Source: Allobrachymonas denitrificans DSM 15123 (GTDB lineage Bacteria > Pseudomonadota > Gammaproteobacteria > Burkholderiales > Burkholderiaceae_C). Taken from it: a stretch of DNA of 64,000 nt. Of the stretch, positions 48,062-56,285 are shown piece after piece (position 1 is the first letter of the stretch; the number at the start of each line of letters is the position of its first letter). A program made the translations under genes and the position numbers. The stretch is taken from contig NZ_FOCW01000001.1 in NCBI RefSeq assembly GCF_900110225.1, positions 1-64,000 on the forward strand, given 5' to 3'. The notes under the pieces are model-generated. The model was not told the origin of the DNA. It did not search any database and saw nothing but the letters and a program-made list of their open reading frames with translations.

Positions 48062-49688
48062 GAGCCACCTCCTCCGTAACCGTGTGCGACACGCGCGAGC
48101 GCCCGCGGATCAGGTCCACCGCCTTTTCGGCAATCATGATGGTGGGCGCGTTGGTGTTGCCGCCAATCAGTGTCGGCATGATGGAGGCGTCGACCACGCG
48201 CAGGCCCTGCACGCCGTGCACGCGCAATTCCGGGTCGACCACGGCCTGGGCGTCTGTGCCCATGCGGCAGGTGCCGACCGGGTGGTAAATGGTTTCGGCG
48301 CGCTGGCGGATGATGGCGCGGATGCCGTCATCGTCGCGCACGTCGGGTGTGAACATGTCGCGCGTGTAGAGCTCGGCCAGCGCGGGGGCCTGCATCAGCT
48401 GGTGCGTGATGCGGTAGCCGGCCACCATGTCCTCCAGATCCTGGGGATGCGACAGGTAGGCGGGATCGATGCGCGGCGGCAGGGCCGGATCCGCGCCTTG
48501 CAGGCCCACGGTACCACGGCTTTGCGGCCGCAGCAGGCAGACGTGGCAGGACAGGCCGTGGCCCCAGTGGAGCTTGCGCGCGTGGCTGTCCACCAGCGCG
48601 ACCACGAAGTGCAGCTGCAGGTCGGGAATGGCCAGCTCCGGACGCGACTTGAGAAAGCCGCCGCCTTCGGCAAAGTTGGTGGTGAGCATGCCACGCCGCG
48701 CCCTGCGGAACTGCAGCATCTCGCGCAGCATGCGCCAGCTGCCCCGCGTGGAAAAGCCGAAGCTGTCCACGCCGCGCACGTTGTAGCCGAAGGTGAAATC
48801 AAGATGATCCTGCAGGTTGCTGCCCACGCCGGGCAGATGCTGCACACAGGCGATGCCGTGCTGTTGCACTGCCGTACCGTCGCCCACGCCAGACAGCATC
48901 AGCAACTGCGGCGATTGCAGCGCGCCGGCGCTCAGCAGCACCTCGCGGCGGGCGCGCAGCACCTGACGCTGTCCCTGCAGCAGCACTTCCACCCCCACGG
49001 CGCGCTTTCCTTCGAACACGATGCGCTGCACGGCGGCCTTGGTATGCACGCTGAGGTTGTCGCGCTGGCCGATATGCGGCAACAAATAGGCGCGTGCGGC
49101 ACTCCAGCGCTCGCCCTGATACTGCGTGACCTGGTACAGGCCCACGCCTTCCTGGTCCTCGCCATTGAAATCGCCGGCAATCGGCAGCCCGGCTTGCCGC
49201 GCCGCTTCCAGATAGCGTGCATGGAAGGGGCTGTCACTGCGCAGGTCGCTCACATGCAGCGGCCCGTGGTTGCCATGCCAGCGGTCACGGTAGCGCTCGT
49301 TGTTTTCGCTGAGGATGAAATAGGGCAGCACCTCGTCATACGACCAGCCGGGGTTGCCGAGCGCCGCCCAGTGGTTGTAATCGTGGCGGTGGCCGCGGAT
49401 GTAGATCATCGCGTTGATGGCCGAGGAGCCGCCCAGACACTTGCCGCGTGGCTGGTAGGCGCGCCGCCCGTTCAGGCCGGGTTGCGGCACGCTCTCGAAG
49501 GCCCAGTTGTTGTAGCGGGTGGGCAGCATGGCGACTGCACCGCAGGGGATGTTCACCGCCGGCCCGCCGCCGCCACCGCCGGCCTCCAGCAGGCAGACGC
49601 GGGTGGCTTCGTCCTCGCTCAGACGTCCGGCCAGCACCGAGCCGGCTGAGCCGCCGCCGACCACGATGTAGTCAAATTCCATGCCCAT
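48045..49688 (-). CDS. GMC family FAD-dependent oxidoreductase (alcohol/choline dehydrogenase-like)
   Basis: The 547-residue flavoenzyme has the FAD motif DYIVVGGGSAGSVLAGRLSED at the N-terminus, GMC signature 1 GKCLGGSSAINAMIYIRG, signature 2 GALQSPQLLMLSGVG, and the catalytic region YHPVGTCRMG with a late Asn in GGNTNAPTIMIAEK. It probably oxidises an alcohol to aldehyde or ketone. The start is ATG at 49688 or 49682; 49718 is possible. It opens the minus-strand block; its last 17 bases overlap the fusion gene. Confidence 0.92.
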   Translation of the reverse strand: MGMEFDYIVVGGGSAGSVLAGRLSEDEATRVCLLEAGGGGGGPAVNIPCGAVAMLPTRYNNWAFESVPQPGLNGRRAYQPRGKCLGGSSAINAMIYIRGHRHDYNHWAALGNPGWSYDEVLPYFILSENNERYRDRWHGNHGPLHVSDLRSDSPFHARYLEAARQAGLPIAGDFNGEDQEGVGLYQVTQYQGERWSAARAYLLPHIGQRDNLSVHTKAAVQRIVFEGKRAVGVEVLLQGQRQVLRARREVLLSAGALQSPQLLMLSGVGDGTAVQQHGIACVQHLPGVGSNLQDHLDFTFGYNVRGVDSFGFSTRGSWRMLREMLQFRRARRGMLTTNFAEGGGFLKSRPELAIPDLQLHFVVALVDSHARKLHWGHGLSCHVCLLRPQSRGTVGLQGADPALPPRIDPAYLSHPQDLEDMVAGYRITHQLMQAPALAELYTRDMFTPDVRDDDGIRAIIRQRAETIYHPVGTCRMGTDAQAVVDPELRVHGVQGLRVVDASIMPTLIGGNTNAPTIMIAEKAVDLIRGRSRVSHTVTEEVAHADTA

Positions 49689-49995
49689 GCGTGTTCTTGT
49701 CTCCGCTGTGGTGGGCATTCATCCCGATGGAATCGCACGCCCGTTCGCTTGCTGTGAGCATGCTACCGTGCCCTTGCACCAGATGGTTGGCGGGAACTGC
49801 GATTTGAGGGAAAGTCCTCAGGCCGGCGGCATATATTCCGTGCGGGATAGCCGCGTTTGATGCTGATTGGCAAGCGGTCCGCGAACATGCTTGCTGGCCA
49901 CCTGTGGTGCGTCCACAGGCTGGTTGGTGGGCGGGCCAGCCGCGTGGGCGGCAACATACAATGCCCTGAGTCCTCCTCCTTTCCCGGAATTCGCC
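49689..49995. other. Divergent gap between the GMC operon and mnmE
   Basis: This 307-base stretch must contain promoters in both directions. A TACAAT at 49957-49962 is a possible -10 for mnmE but lacks a good -35. No gene, repeat or insertion-sequence end was recognised, so the right border of the inserted block cannot be defined. Confidence 0.5.
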
Positions 49996-51390
49996 ATGTT
50001 GACCCAGCACGCCCAGCCCATCGCCGCCATCGCCACCGCTCCTGGACGTGGCGCTGTCGGCATCGTGCGCCTGAGCGGCAAGGGGCTGGCGCCGTTGGTG
50101 GAACAGCTGCTCGGCAAGCTGCCGGCAGCGCGCATGGCGACCTACATGCCATTCCCGGACGCCGACGGCCAGCCCATCGACCATGGCCTGGCCTTGTGGT
50201 TCCCGGCGCCGCACAGCTATACCGGCGAGGACGTGCTGGAACTGCAGGCACACGGCGGCAGCGTGGTGCTGCAGATGCTGCTGGCGCATTGCCTGCAGCA
50301 GGGCGAATCGCTGGGCCTGCGCGTGGCGCGGCCGGGCGAATTCACCGAGCGCGCCTTCCTCAACGGCAAGCTGGACCTGGCCCAGGCCGAAGCCGTGGCC
50401 GACCTGATCGACGCCAGCACCGAAACCGCCGCCCGCAGCGCCAGCCGCTCGCTCAGCGGCGCCTTCAGCGAGCAGGTGCATGGCCTGCGCGATGCGCTGG
50501 TGCATCTGCGCATGCTGGTCGAGGCCACGCTGGATTTTCCTGAGGAAGACATCGATTTCCTGCAGCACGCCGATGCCGCCGGCCAGCTGGCGCGCATCGA
50601 GGCGCAGCTGCAGGGCATCCAGCAGCAGGCGCAGCAGGGCGCCTTGCTGCGCGAAGGCATCAAGGTGGTGATTGCCGGCCAGCCCAATGCGGGCAAGAGT
50701 TCGCTGCTCAATGCGCTGGCGGGGGCGGAGCTGGCCATCGTCACGCCGATTGCCGGCACCACGCGCGACAAGGTGACGCAGACCATCCAGATCGAAGGCG
50801 TGCCGCTGCACGTGATCGACACCGCCGGCCTGCGCGACACCACGCTGGCCGAAGTGGACGAGGTGGAGAAGATCGGCATCCACCGCGCCTGGGACGAGAT
50901 TGGCCAGGCCGATGCCGTGCTGTTCCTGCACGACCTCACGCGCGTGGGCGATGCGGATTACGACGCTGCCGACGCCCTGATTGCCGAGCGCCTGAAGGCT
51001 CAGCTGCCGCCTGCCGTGCCGGTACTGCACATCGCCAACAAGGCCGATGCCGTGGGGCCGCTGCTGGAAGGTGATGACACCCATCTGGCGCTGTCTGCCA
51101 AGACTGGTGCCGGTCTGGATGCGCTGCGCCAGCGCTTATTGCAGATTGTCGGCTGGCAGTCTGCGCCCGAAGGCGTGTTCATTGCGCGCGAACGCCATGT
51201 GCACGCACTGCGTCGCGTGGCTGGACATGTGGAGCTGGCCAGTGCCCATCTCAACACCCCTGCGCCCGCGCTCGACATTCTGGCCGAAGAGCTGCGACTG
51301 GCGCAAAACGCACTCAACGAGATCACCGGAGAGTTCACGCCGGATGACTTGCTGGGGGAGATTTTTGGGAAGTTTTGTATTGGGAAGTGA
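49996..51390 (+). CDS. mnmE: tRNA uridine-5-carboxymethylaminomethyl modification GTPase MnmE
   Basis: The 464-residue GTPase works with MnmG on U34 of several tRNAs. It has the N-terminal formyl-THF-binding domain ([49 protein letters not shown]), a GTPase domain with [22 protein letters not shown] and NKAD, and the invariant C-terminal CIGK. It normally neighbours yidC; here the two are 6.4 kb apart. Confidence 0.98.
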   Translation: MLTQHAQPIAAIATAPGRGAVGIVRLSGKGLAPLVEQLLGKLPAARMATYMPFPDADGQPIDHGLALWFPAPHSYTGEDVLELQAHGGSVVLQMLLAHCLQQGESLGLRVARPGEFTERAFLNGKLDLAQAEAVADLIDASTETAARSASRSLSGAFSEQVHGLRDALVHLRMLVEATLDFPEEDIDFLQHADAAGQLARIEAQLQGIQQQAQQGALLREGIKVVIAGQPNAGKSSLLNALAGAELAIVTPIAGTTRDKVTQTIQIEGVPLHVIDTAGLRDTTLAEVDEVEKIGIHRAWDEIGQADAVLFLHDLTRVGDADYDAADALIAERLKAQLPPAVPVLHIANKADAVGPLLEGDDTHLALSAKTGAGLDALRQRLLQIVGWQSAPEGVFIARERHVHALRRVAGHVELASAHLNTPAPALDILAEELRLAQNALNEITGEFTPDDLLGEIFGKFCIGK

Positions 51391-51452
51391 GAGAGACAGG
51401 TGCTTCTGCAGGCTGAATCACTGTCGAACGCTTGCTCGAAGAGGGGGGTGTG

Positions 51453-52487
51453 ATGAACAGCAAAAAACTGATCCGCAACAGCACAGCCGAATTCCTGATC
51501 TTCACTGGCCAGGCCGGCGAACAAAGCATTGAGGCCCGCTATGAGGACGAAACGCTGTGGCTTTCGCAGAAGCTGATGGCCGAACTGTTCGGGGTAGATG
51601 TGCGCACCGTCAGCGAGCACCTGAAGAACATCTTTGCCAGTCAGGAGTTGGCGGCAGAAGCAGTTATCCGGAAATTCCGGATAACTGCAAGCGACGGCAA
51701 GAACTACCAGACCCAGTTCTACAACCTCGATGCCATCATTTCCGTCGGCTATCGGGTTAACTCCATTCGCGCAACGCAGTTTCGCCAGTGGGCAACCGGC
51801 GTCCTGCGTGAGTTCGCCATCAAGGGCTATGTGCTGGATCGCCAGCGCATGGAAAACGGCAGCTTCCTGGGCGAGGACTACTTCGAGCGGCTGCTGGCGG
51901 AAATCCGCGAGATCCGCCTCAGCGAGCGACGGTTCTACCAGAAGGTCACCGATATCTACGCCACCAGCGTGGACTACAACAACGACGCACCGACCACCAA
52001 GACCTTCTTCGCCAAAGTACAGAATAAACTGCACTACGCCATCCACGGCCATACTGCTGCAGAGTTGGTCCACAAACGGGCCGATAGCAGCAAGCCACAT
52101 ATGGGGTTGACTTCCTGGGCGAACGCGCCCGAAGGCAAGATCCTGAAAACCGATGTGGCCGTGGCCAAGAACTACTTGACCAGGGACGAGTTGGATTCCT
52201 TGGGTCGTATCGTCAACGCCTATCTGGAACTGGCCGAGGATCGTGCTCGCCGCAAGATACCCATGAGCATGGAAGATTGGTCCAAGCGGCTGGACGCCTT
52301 CCTCGAATTTGATGAACGGGAGGTGCTACAGAGCAGCGGCAAGTTTTCTGCAAAACTTGCCCAGACGCATGCGGAAAGCGAATTTGAGAAATACAGAATT
52401 GTGCAGGATCGCTTATTTGAAAGCGATTTCGACAAAGCCGTCAAAAAGTTGGTGGCCAGTGAGCCGAACACCAAAGATGACGGATAA
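51453..52487 (+). CDS. RhuM family protein
   Basis: The 344-residue protein matches the RhuM ('virulence RhuM') family: an N-terminal winged-helix-like part (LWLSQKLMAELFGVDVRTVSEHLKNIF), then RKFRITASDGKNYQTQFYNLDAIISVGYRVNS and FRQWATGVLREFAIKGYVLD. The family is scattered among mobile and pathogenicity islands, and its function is unknown. The base composition is visibly more AT-rich than in neighbours and it is less GC-biased at third codon positions, suggesting transfer. A perfect inverted repeat lies inside. GGGG precedes the ATG at 51453. It sits alone downstream of mnmE. Confidence 0.88.
   Translation: MNSKKLIRNSTAEFLIFTGQAGEQSIEARYEDETLWLSQKLMAELFGVDVRTVSEHLKNIFASQELAAEAVIRKFRITASDGKNYQTQFYNLDAIISVGYRVNSIRATQFRQWATGVLREFAIKGYVLDRQRMENGSFLGEDYFERLLAEIREIRLSERRFYQKVTDIYATSVDYNNDAPTTKTFFAKVQNKLHYAIHGHTAAELVHKRADSSKPHMGLTSWANAPEGKILKTDVAVAKNYLTRDELDSLGRIVNAYLELAEDRARRKIPMSMEDWSKRLDAFLEFDEREVLQSSGKFSAKLAQTHAESEFEKYRIVQDRLFESDFDKAVKKLVASEPNTKDDG
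51660..51688. repeat. 12-bp perfect inverted repeat within rhuM
   Basis: GCAGTTATCCGG (51660-51671) and CCGGATAACTGC (51677-51688) are exact complements around AAATT. It spans the codons for the IRKFRIT region of RhuM. Confidence 0.95.
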
Positions 52488-52507
52488 GCTGTAAAAGTGC
52501 GCACACG

Positions 52508-53515
52508 TTATCCCTGCCCCTTTCGATACGCCCCCGGCGCACTTCCCGTCCACTGCCGGAACGCCCGCTGAAAGCAGGTCGCATCCTCAAACCCCACCCG
52601 CAGCCCGATCTGCGCCACCGCCAGCCGGCTCTGCGTCAGCAACTGGATCGCCACGTCACGCCGCAATTCGTCCTTGATCGCCTGAAAACTGGTTCCCTCC
52701 GCCTGTAGCTTCCGCGCCAGCGTGCGCACGGAAAAATGCAGCGCATTGGCCACCTCGGCAATGCTGGCGGATTGCTCCAGCCGCTGCTGCAGGTGCTCGC
52801 GCACGCGGTGGCTGACGATGCGCTCGGCAAACGAGACAAACATCCAGTCCGCCGGTGCGCGCGCCAGAAACGCGGACACCGATTGCTGTCCCTGCCGGAT
52901 CGGCGTCTGCAGCTGTTCCAGATCGAACCAGAGCGCCATTTCCGGCTGGTCGAAGCGCTGCGGCCCCGGATAGAGAAACACGTATTCCGAGCCCTGTTCC
53001 GGCCGCGCGTGGGTGAAGTCCACCTGCGCCAGCGGAATCTTGTGCCCCGCGAGCCAGGAGGCAACACCGTGCACCAGCTTGAGCATCATCTTCTGCGCAA
53101 AGGTGTTCTGTCGCACCGCCGCGCTGCGCGGCAGCAGGGCGACCTGCACACGTGAACCCTGCGTGCGCAGCACGAAATGCAGATCGTCCAGCAGCAGCCG
53201 GAAATACTGCGTGAAGCGGTACAGCGCCGTCACCAGGCTGGGCGAGCCGATCAGGCTCAGGCACAGGAACTTGAGTGTGCCGCCGCGCAGCGGGCGCGCA
53301 AACATTCCGGGCGTTTCGTCATCGCACTGCTGTGCCAGCAGGCGATACAGCCCGGCAAACTGCTGGTTGGTCACGCGCGCCCCTGCCTGCTGCAGCAAGG
53401 CCGGCGCAATGCCCGCGTGCAGCACGCAGGCCGCCTGCAGGTGCGGGTCCAGCGCTGCGCCTTGCAGCAGATCGTGCACGAAATCGATGGGAATGGTGGG
53501 AAGGGAATTTTGCAT
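52508..53515 (-). CDS. AraC family transcriptional regulator
   Basis: The 335-residue regulator has the N-terminal Arabinose_bd-like domain common in OruR/ArgR-type AraC proteins and a C-terminal two-HTH domain (IAEVANALHFSVRTLARKLQAEGTSFQAIKDELR and QIGLRVGFEDATCFQRAFRQWTGSAPGAYRKG). It is divergent from the acyl-CoA dehydrogenase operon across 209 bases, so it probably controls that operon and itself. The ATG at 53515 is chosen by similarity; the frame runs open upstream. Confidence 0.93.
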   Translation of the reverse strand: MQNSLPTIPIDFVHDLLQGAALDPHLQAACVLHAGIAPALLQQAGARVTNQQFAGLYRLLAQQCDDETPGMFARPLRGGTLKFLCLSLIGSPSLVTALYRFTQYFRLLLDDLHFVLRTQGSRVQVALLPRSAAVRQNTFAQKMMLKLVHGVASWLAGHKIPLAQVDFTHARPEQGSEYVFLYPGPQRFDQPEMALWFDLEQLQTPIRQGQQSVSAFLARAPADWMFVSFAERIVSHRVREHLQQRLEQSASIAEVANALHFSVRTLARKLQAEGTSFQAIKDELRRDVAIQLLTQSRLAVAQIGLRVGFEDATCFQRAFRQWTGSAPGAYRKGQG

Positions 53516-53724
53516 GGCGTTTGGCTGATTATGCAAACTTTTCGGCCAGAGAGGCCACTGCCATGCAGACACTGCGTGCCTAGAATTGATCCGGTTTCCT
53601 GAAGAAAAACAGGCATTAGTGAAAACCCTAGCCCACGCCTTCGTGCAGAAATAGTGCCAACTCTGTATGGCGCACATTGCCAATATCAACCCCCATGAGA
53701 AGCAGCCTAGGCTGCCCCAGACCG

Positions 53725-54876
53725 ATGCATTTCGCCCTTACCGAAGAACAGCGCATGATCCAGCAACTCGCCCGTGAGTTTGCCCAGCAGGAGATCGCGC
53801 CCCTGTCCGCGCAGCACGACCGTGAGCAGAGCTTTCCGCTGCCGGTCCACGCCAAGGCGCTGGAGCTGGGCCTGCTCAACATCGCCATGCCGGCAGAGTT
53901 CGGCGGCGCCGGCCTGGGCGCGCTGGAAGTGGCGCTGGTCACCGAGCAGCTCTGCCGTGCCTGCCTCGGCATCGGCACGGCGCTGTGCGTGAACGCGCTG
54001 GCGGCCGAGCCGATCCTGCTGGCCGGTACGTCGGAGCAGAAACAGGCCTGGTTGCCGCGCCTGGCCGCCGGCGAATTTGCCAGCTTTGCCCTGACCGAAC
54101 CGGGCGCCGGTTCCGACGCCGCCGGCATCCGCAGCACCGCTGTGCGCGAAGGGGATGACTACGTCCTCAACGGCAGCAAGATGTGGATTTCCAATGCCTC
54201 GCTGGCGAGCTTCTTCGTGGTGTTTGCCAAGACCGATCCGGCGGCCGGCCACAAGGGCATCAGCGCCTTCGTCGTCGAGCGCAACTCCCCCGGCCTGACC
54301 GTGGGCGAACCGCTGGGCAAGCTCGGCCAGCGCGCCGCGCCCACCTGCGAGGTGTTCTTCGACGGCGTGCGTGTGCCGGCGCAGCAGCGTCTGGGTGCCG
54401 AGGGCGAGGGTTTCGCCATCGCCATGCGCACTTTTGACCAGTCGCGCCCCATGGTGGCCGCTTTCGGCCTGGGGCTGGTGCAGTGCTGCATCGACGAGGC
54501 ACTGCCCTATGCCACCGAGCGCAAGTCCATGGGCCAGCGCCTGATCGACCACCAGGCCGTTGCCCACCATCTGGCCGAAATGCAGATCCGCCTCGAAGCC
54601 TCGCGCCTGCTCACCTACCAGTCCGCCTGGCTGGCCGACCAGGGCCAGCGCAACACCCTGCAGGCTTCGGTCGCCAAGGCCTACAGCTCCGATGCCGCCA
54701 TGTGGGCTGCCACGCAGGCGATTCAGGTGCTGGGTGGCATGGGCTACAGCACCGAATACCCCGTCGAAAAGCTGTTCCGCGATGCCAAGGTGCTGCAGAT
54801 CTACGAAGGCACCAGCGAGATCCAGCGCAGCATCATCGCGCGCGAGATGGAGCGCGGCATGGCCAGCGGCGCCTGA
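53725..54876 (+). CDS. Acyl-CoA dehydrogenase
   Basis: The 383-residue FAD enzyme oxidises an acyl-CoA at the alpha-beta bond. Motifs are [21 protein letters not shown] at the start, [19 protein letters not shown], and [35 protein letters not shown], in which the Glu of YEGTSE is the usual catalytic base. It begins a three-gene operon with thiolase (32 bases later) and ligase. The start is uncertain: no strong ribosome-binding site precedes ATG 53725 or the earlier ATG 53695. Confidence 0.94.
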   Translation: MHFALTEEQRMIQQLAREFAQQEIAPLSAQHDREQSFPLPVHAKALELGLLNIAMPAEFGGAGLGALEVALVTEQLCRACLGIGTALCVNALAAEPILLAGTSEQKQAWLPRLAAGEFASFALTEPGAGSDAAGIRSTAVREGDDYVLNGSKMWISNASLASFFVVFAKTDPAAGHKGISAFVVERNSPGLTVGEPLGKLGQRAAPTCEVFFDGVRVPAQQRLGAEGEGFAIAMRTFDQSRPMVAAFGLGLVQCCIDEALPYATERKSMGQRLIDHQAVAHHLAEMQIRLEASRLLTYQSAWLADQGQRNTLQASVAKAYSSDAAMWAATQAIQVLGGMGYSTEYPVEKLFRDAKVLQIYEGTSEIQRSIIAREMERGMASGA

Positions 54877-54907
54877 GCGCCCGCATAAGCATCACCAAGG
54901 AATTCCC

Positions 54908-56101
54908 ATGACTCTCAACACCAACGATCCCGTCATCCTCTCCGCCGTGCGCACGCCCTTCGGCAAGCGCAAGGGCGCCCTGCGCGAGACGCGCCCCGAT
55001 GCCCTGCTGGCCGGCATCCTGCAGCAGGCGCTCACGCGCTCCGCTGTGCCTGCCGGCCAGATCGGCGATGTGATTGCCGGCTGTGTCAGCCAGGCCGGTG
55101 AGCAGGGCGCCAACATCGCGCGCCAGGCGGTGCTGCTGGCCGGCCTGCCCGAAACCGTACCGGGCGTGAGCCTGAACCGCATGTGCGGATCCAGCCAGTA
55201 TGCGGTGCATGCGGCAGCACAGGCCATTGCTGCGGGCGATCTGGACTTTGCCATCGGCTGCGGCGTTGAAAGCATGAGCCGTGTGCCCATGTTCCTCGAC
55301 CTGACGCTGGGCCGGCACGATTTCACCGGATTCGACAACCTGCACCCGCGCATCCTCGAGCGCTTCGCCATTCCGCATCAGGTGGAAAGTGCGGAACTGA
55401 TTGCCGAGCGCTGGCAGCTCAGCCGCGCCGATTGCGATGCCTTCGCCATCGAAAGCCACCGCCGCGCCCATGCCGCGCGCGAGGCGGGCCTGCATCAGGA
55501 AATCGCTGCAGTGCCAGGCGTGGACAAGGACGGCAACCCCCTGCAGCTTGACCACGACGAAGGCGTGCGTGCCGTGATCGACCAGGAACGCATGGCTGGC
55601 ATGCAGCCGGTGTTCCGCAGCATGGAGCAGGGCGTGGTGACGGCAGCCAATGCCAGCCAGATGTCCGACGGTGCTTCTGCCGTGGTGCTGGCCAGCAGCG
55701 CGGCCGCCGCCGCGAACGGCCTCAAGCCCCGCGCCTGCTTCCGTGCCCGCGTGGTGGTCGGCTCCGATCCCGTACTGCAACTGACCGGCGTGATCCCGGC
55801 CACCCATGCGGCGCTGAAGCAGGCCGGACTCAGTCTGGCCGACATGGACTGGATCGAGGTGAACGAGGCCTTTGCCAGCGTGGCGCTGGCCTGGGCGCGC
55901 GAATTCAAGGCCGACATGGACAAGCTCAACCCCTGGGGCGGCGCCATCGCCCATGGCCATCCGTTGGGCGGCACCGGCGCCGGCCTGCTGGCCAAGATGC
56001 TGTCCGGGCTGGAGCATGTGGACGGCCGCTTTGGCCTGCAGGTCATGTGCATCGGCCACGGCATGGCCACCGCCACCATCCTGGAGCGCCTGCCCGCCTG
56101 A
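54908..56101 (+). CDS. Thiolase family acetyl-CoA C-acyltransferase
   Basis: The 397-residue thiolase cleaves 3-ketoacyl-CoA or joins acetyl-CoA units. The nucleophile is Cys93 in NRMCGSSQ, the late motifs are [24 protein letters not shown] and CIGHGMA. It lies in the acyl-CoA dehydrogenase operon, suggesting beta-oxidation of a particular acid. It could in principle also cleave acetoacetyl-CoA derived from acetone carboxylation, but that link is only a guess. A 184-base gap with repeats separates it from the ligase. Confidence 0.94.
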   Translation: MTLNTNDPVILSAVRTPFGKRKGALRETRPDALLAGILQQALTRSAVPAGQIGDVIAGCVSQAGEQGANIARQAVLLAGLPETVPGVSLNRMCGSSQYAVHAAAQAIAAGDLDFAIGCGVESMSRVPMFLDLTLGRHDFTGFDNLHPRILERFAIPHQVESAELIAERWQLSRADCDAFAIESHRRAHAAREAGLHQEIAAVPGVDKDGNPLQLDHDEGVRAVIDQERMAGMQPVFRSMEQGVVTAANASQMSDGASAVVLASSAAAAANGLKPRACFRARVVVGSDPVLQLTGVIPATHAALKQAGLSLADMDWIEVNEAFASVALAWAREFKADMDKLNPWGGAIAHGHPLGGTGAGLLAKMLSGLEHVDGRFGLQVMCIGHGMATATILERLPA

Positions 56102-56182
56102 GCGCCAGCGCCTGAGTGAGCCGCTCCGCCACACCGCCACTATCCGACCAAACGTCCAAAGCCCAAAGCCCAAAGCCCAAAA

Positions 56183-56262
56183 CCACAGAGCCACAGAGCC
56201 ACAGAGCCACAGAGCCACAGAGCCACAGAGCCACAGAGCCACAGAGCCACAGAGCCACAGAG
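56183..56262. repeat. Octanucleotide tandem repeat (CCACAGAG)10
   Basis: Ten copies of CCACAGAG run from 56183 to 56262, ending 23 bases before the ligase GTG start. They are preceded at about 56156-56180 by three to four copies of a related CAAAGCC 7-mer. The tract lies between thiolase and ligase, outside both coding sequences. Confidence 0.97.
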
Positions 56263-56285
56263 CCAAAACTAGCCAGGAGACACCC

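Noticed and set aside
45533-48079. An 848-codon plus-strand frame over the BVMO-esterase
   Set aside because: It is the antisense shadow of the fusion gene; it has no recognisable domain and starts inside the hexanucleotide repeat.
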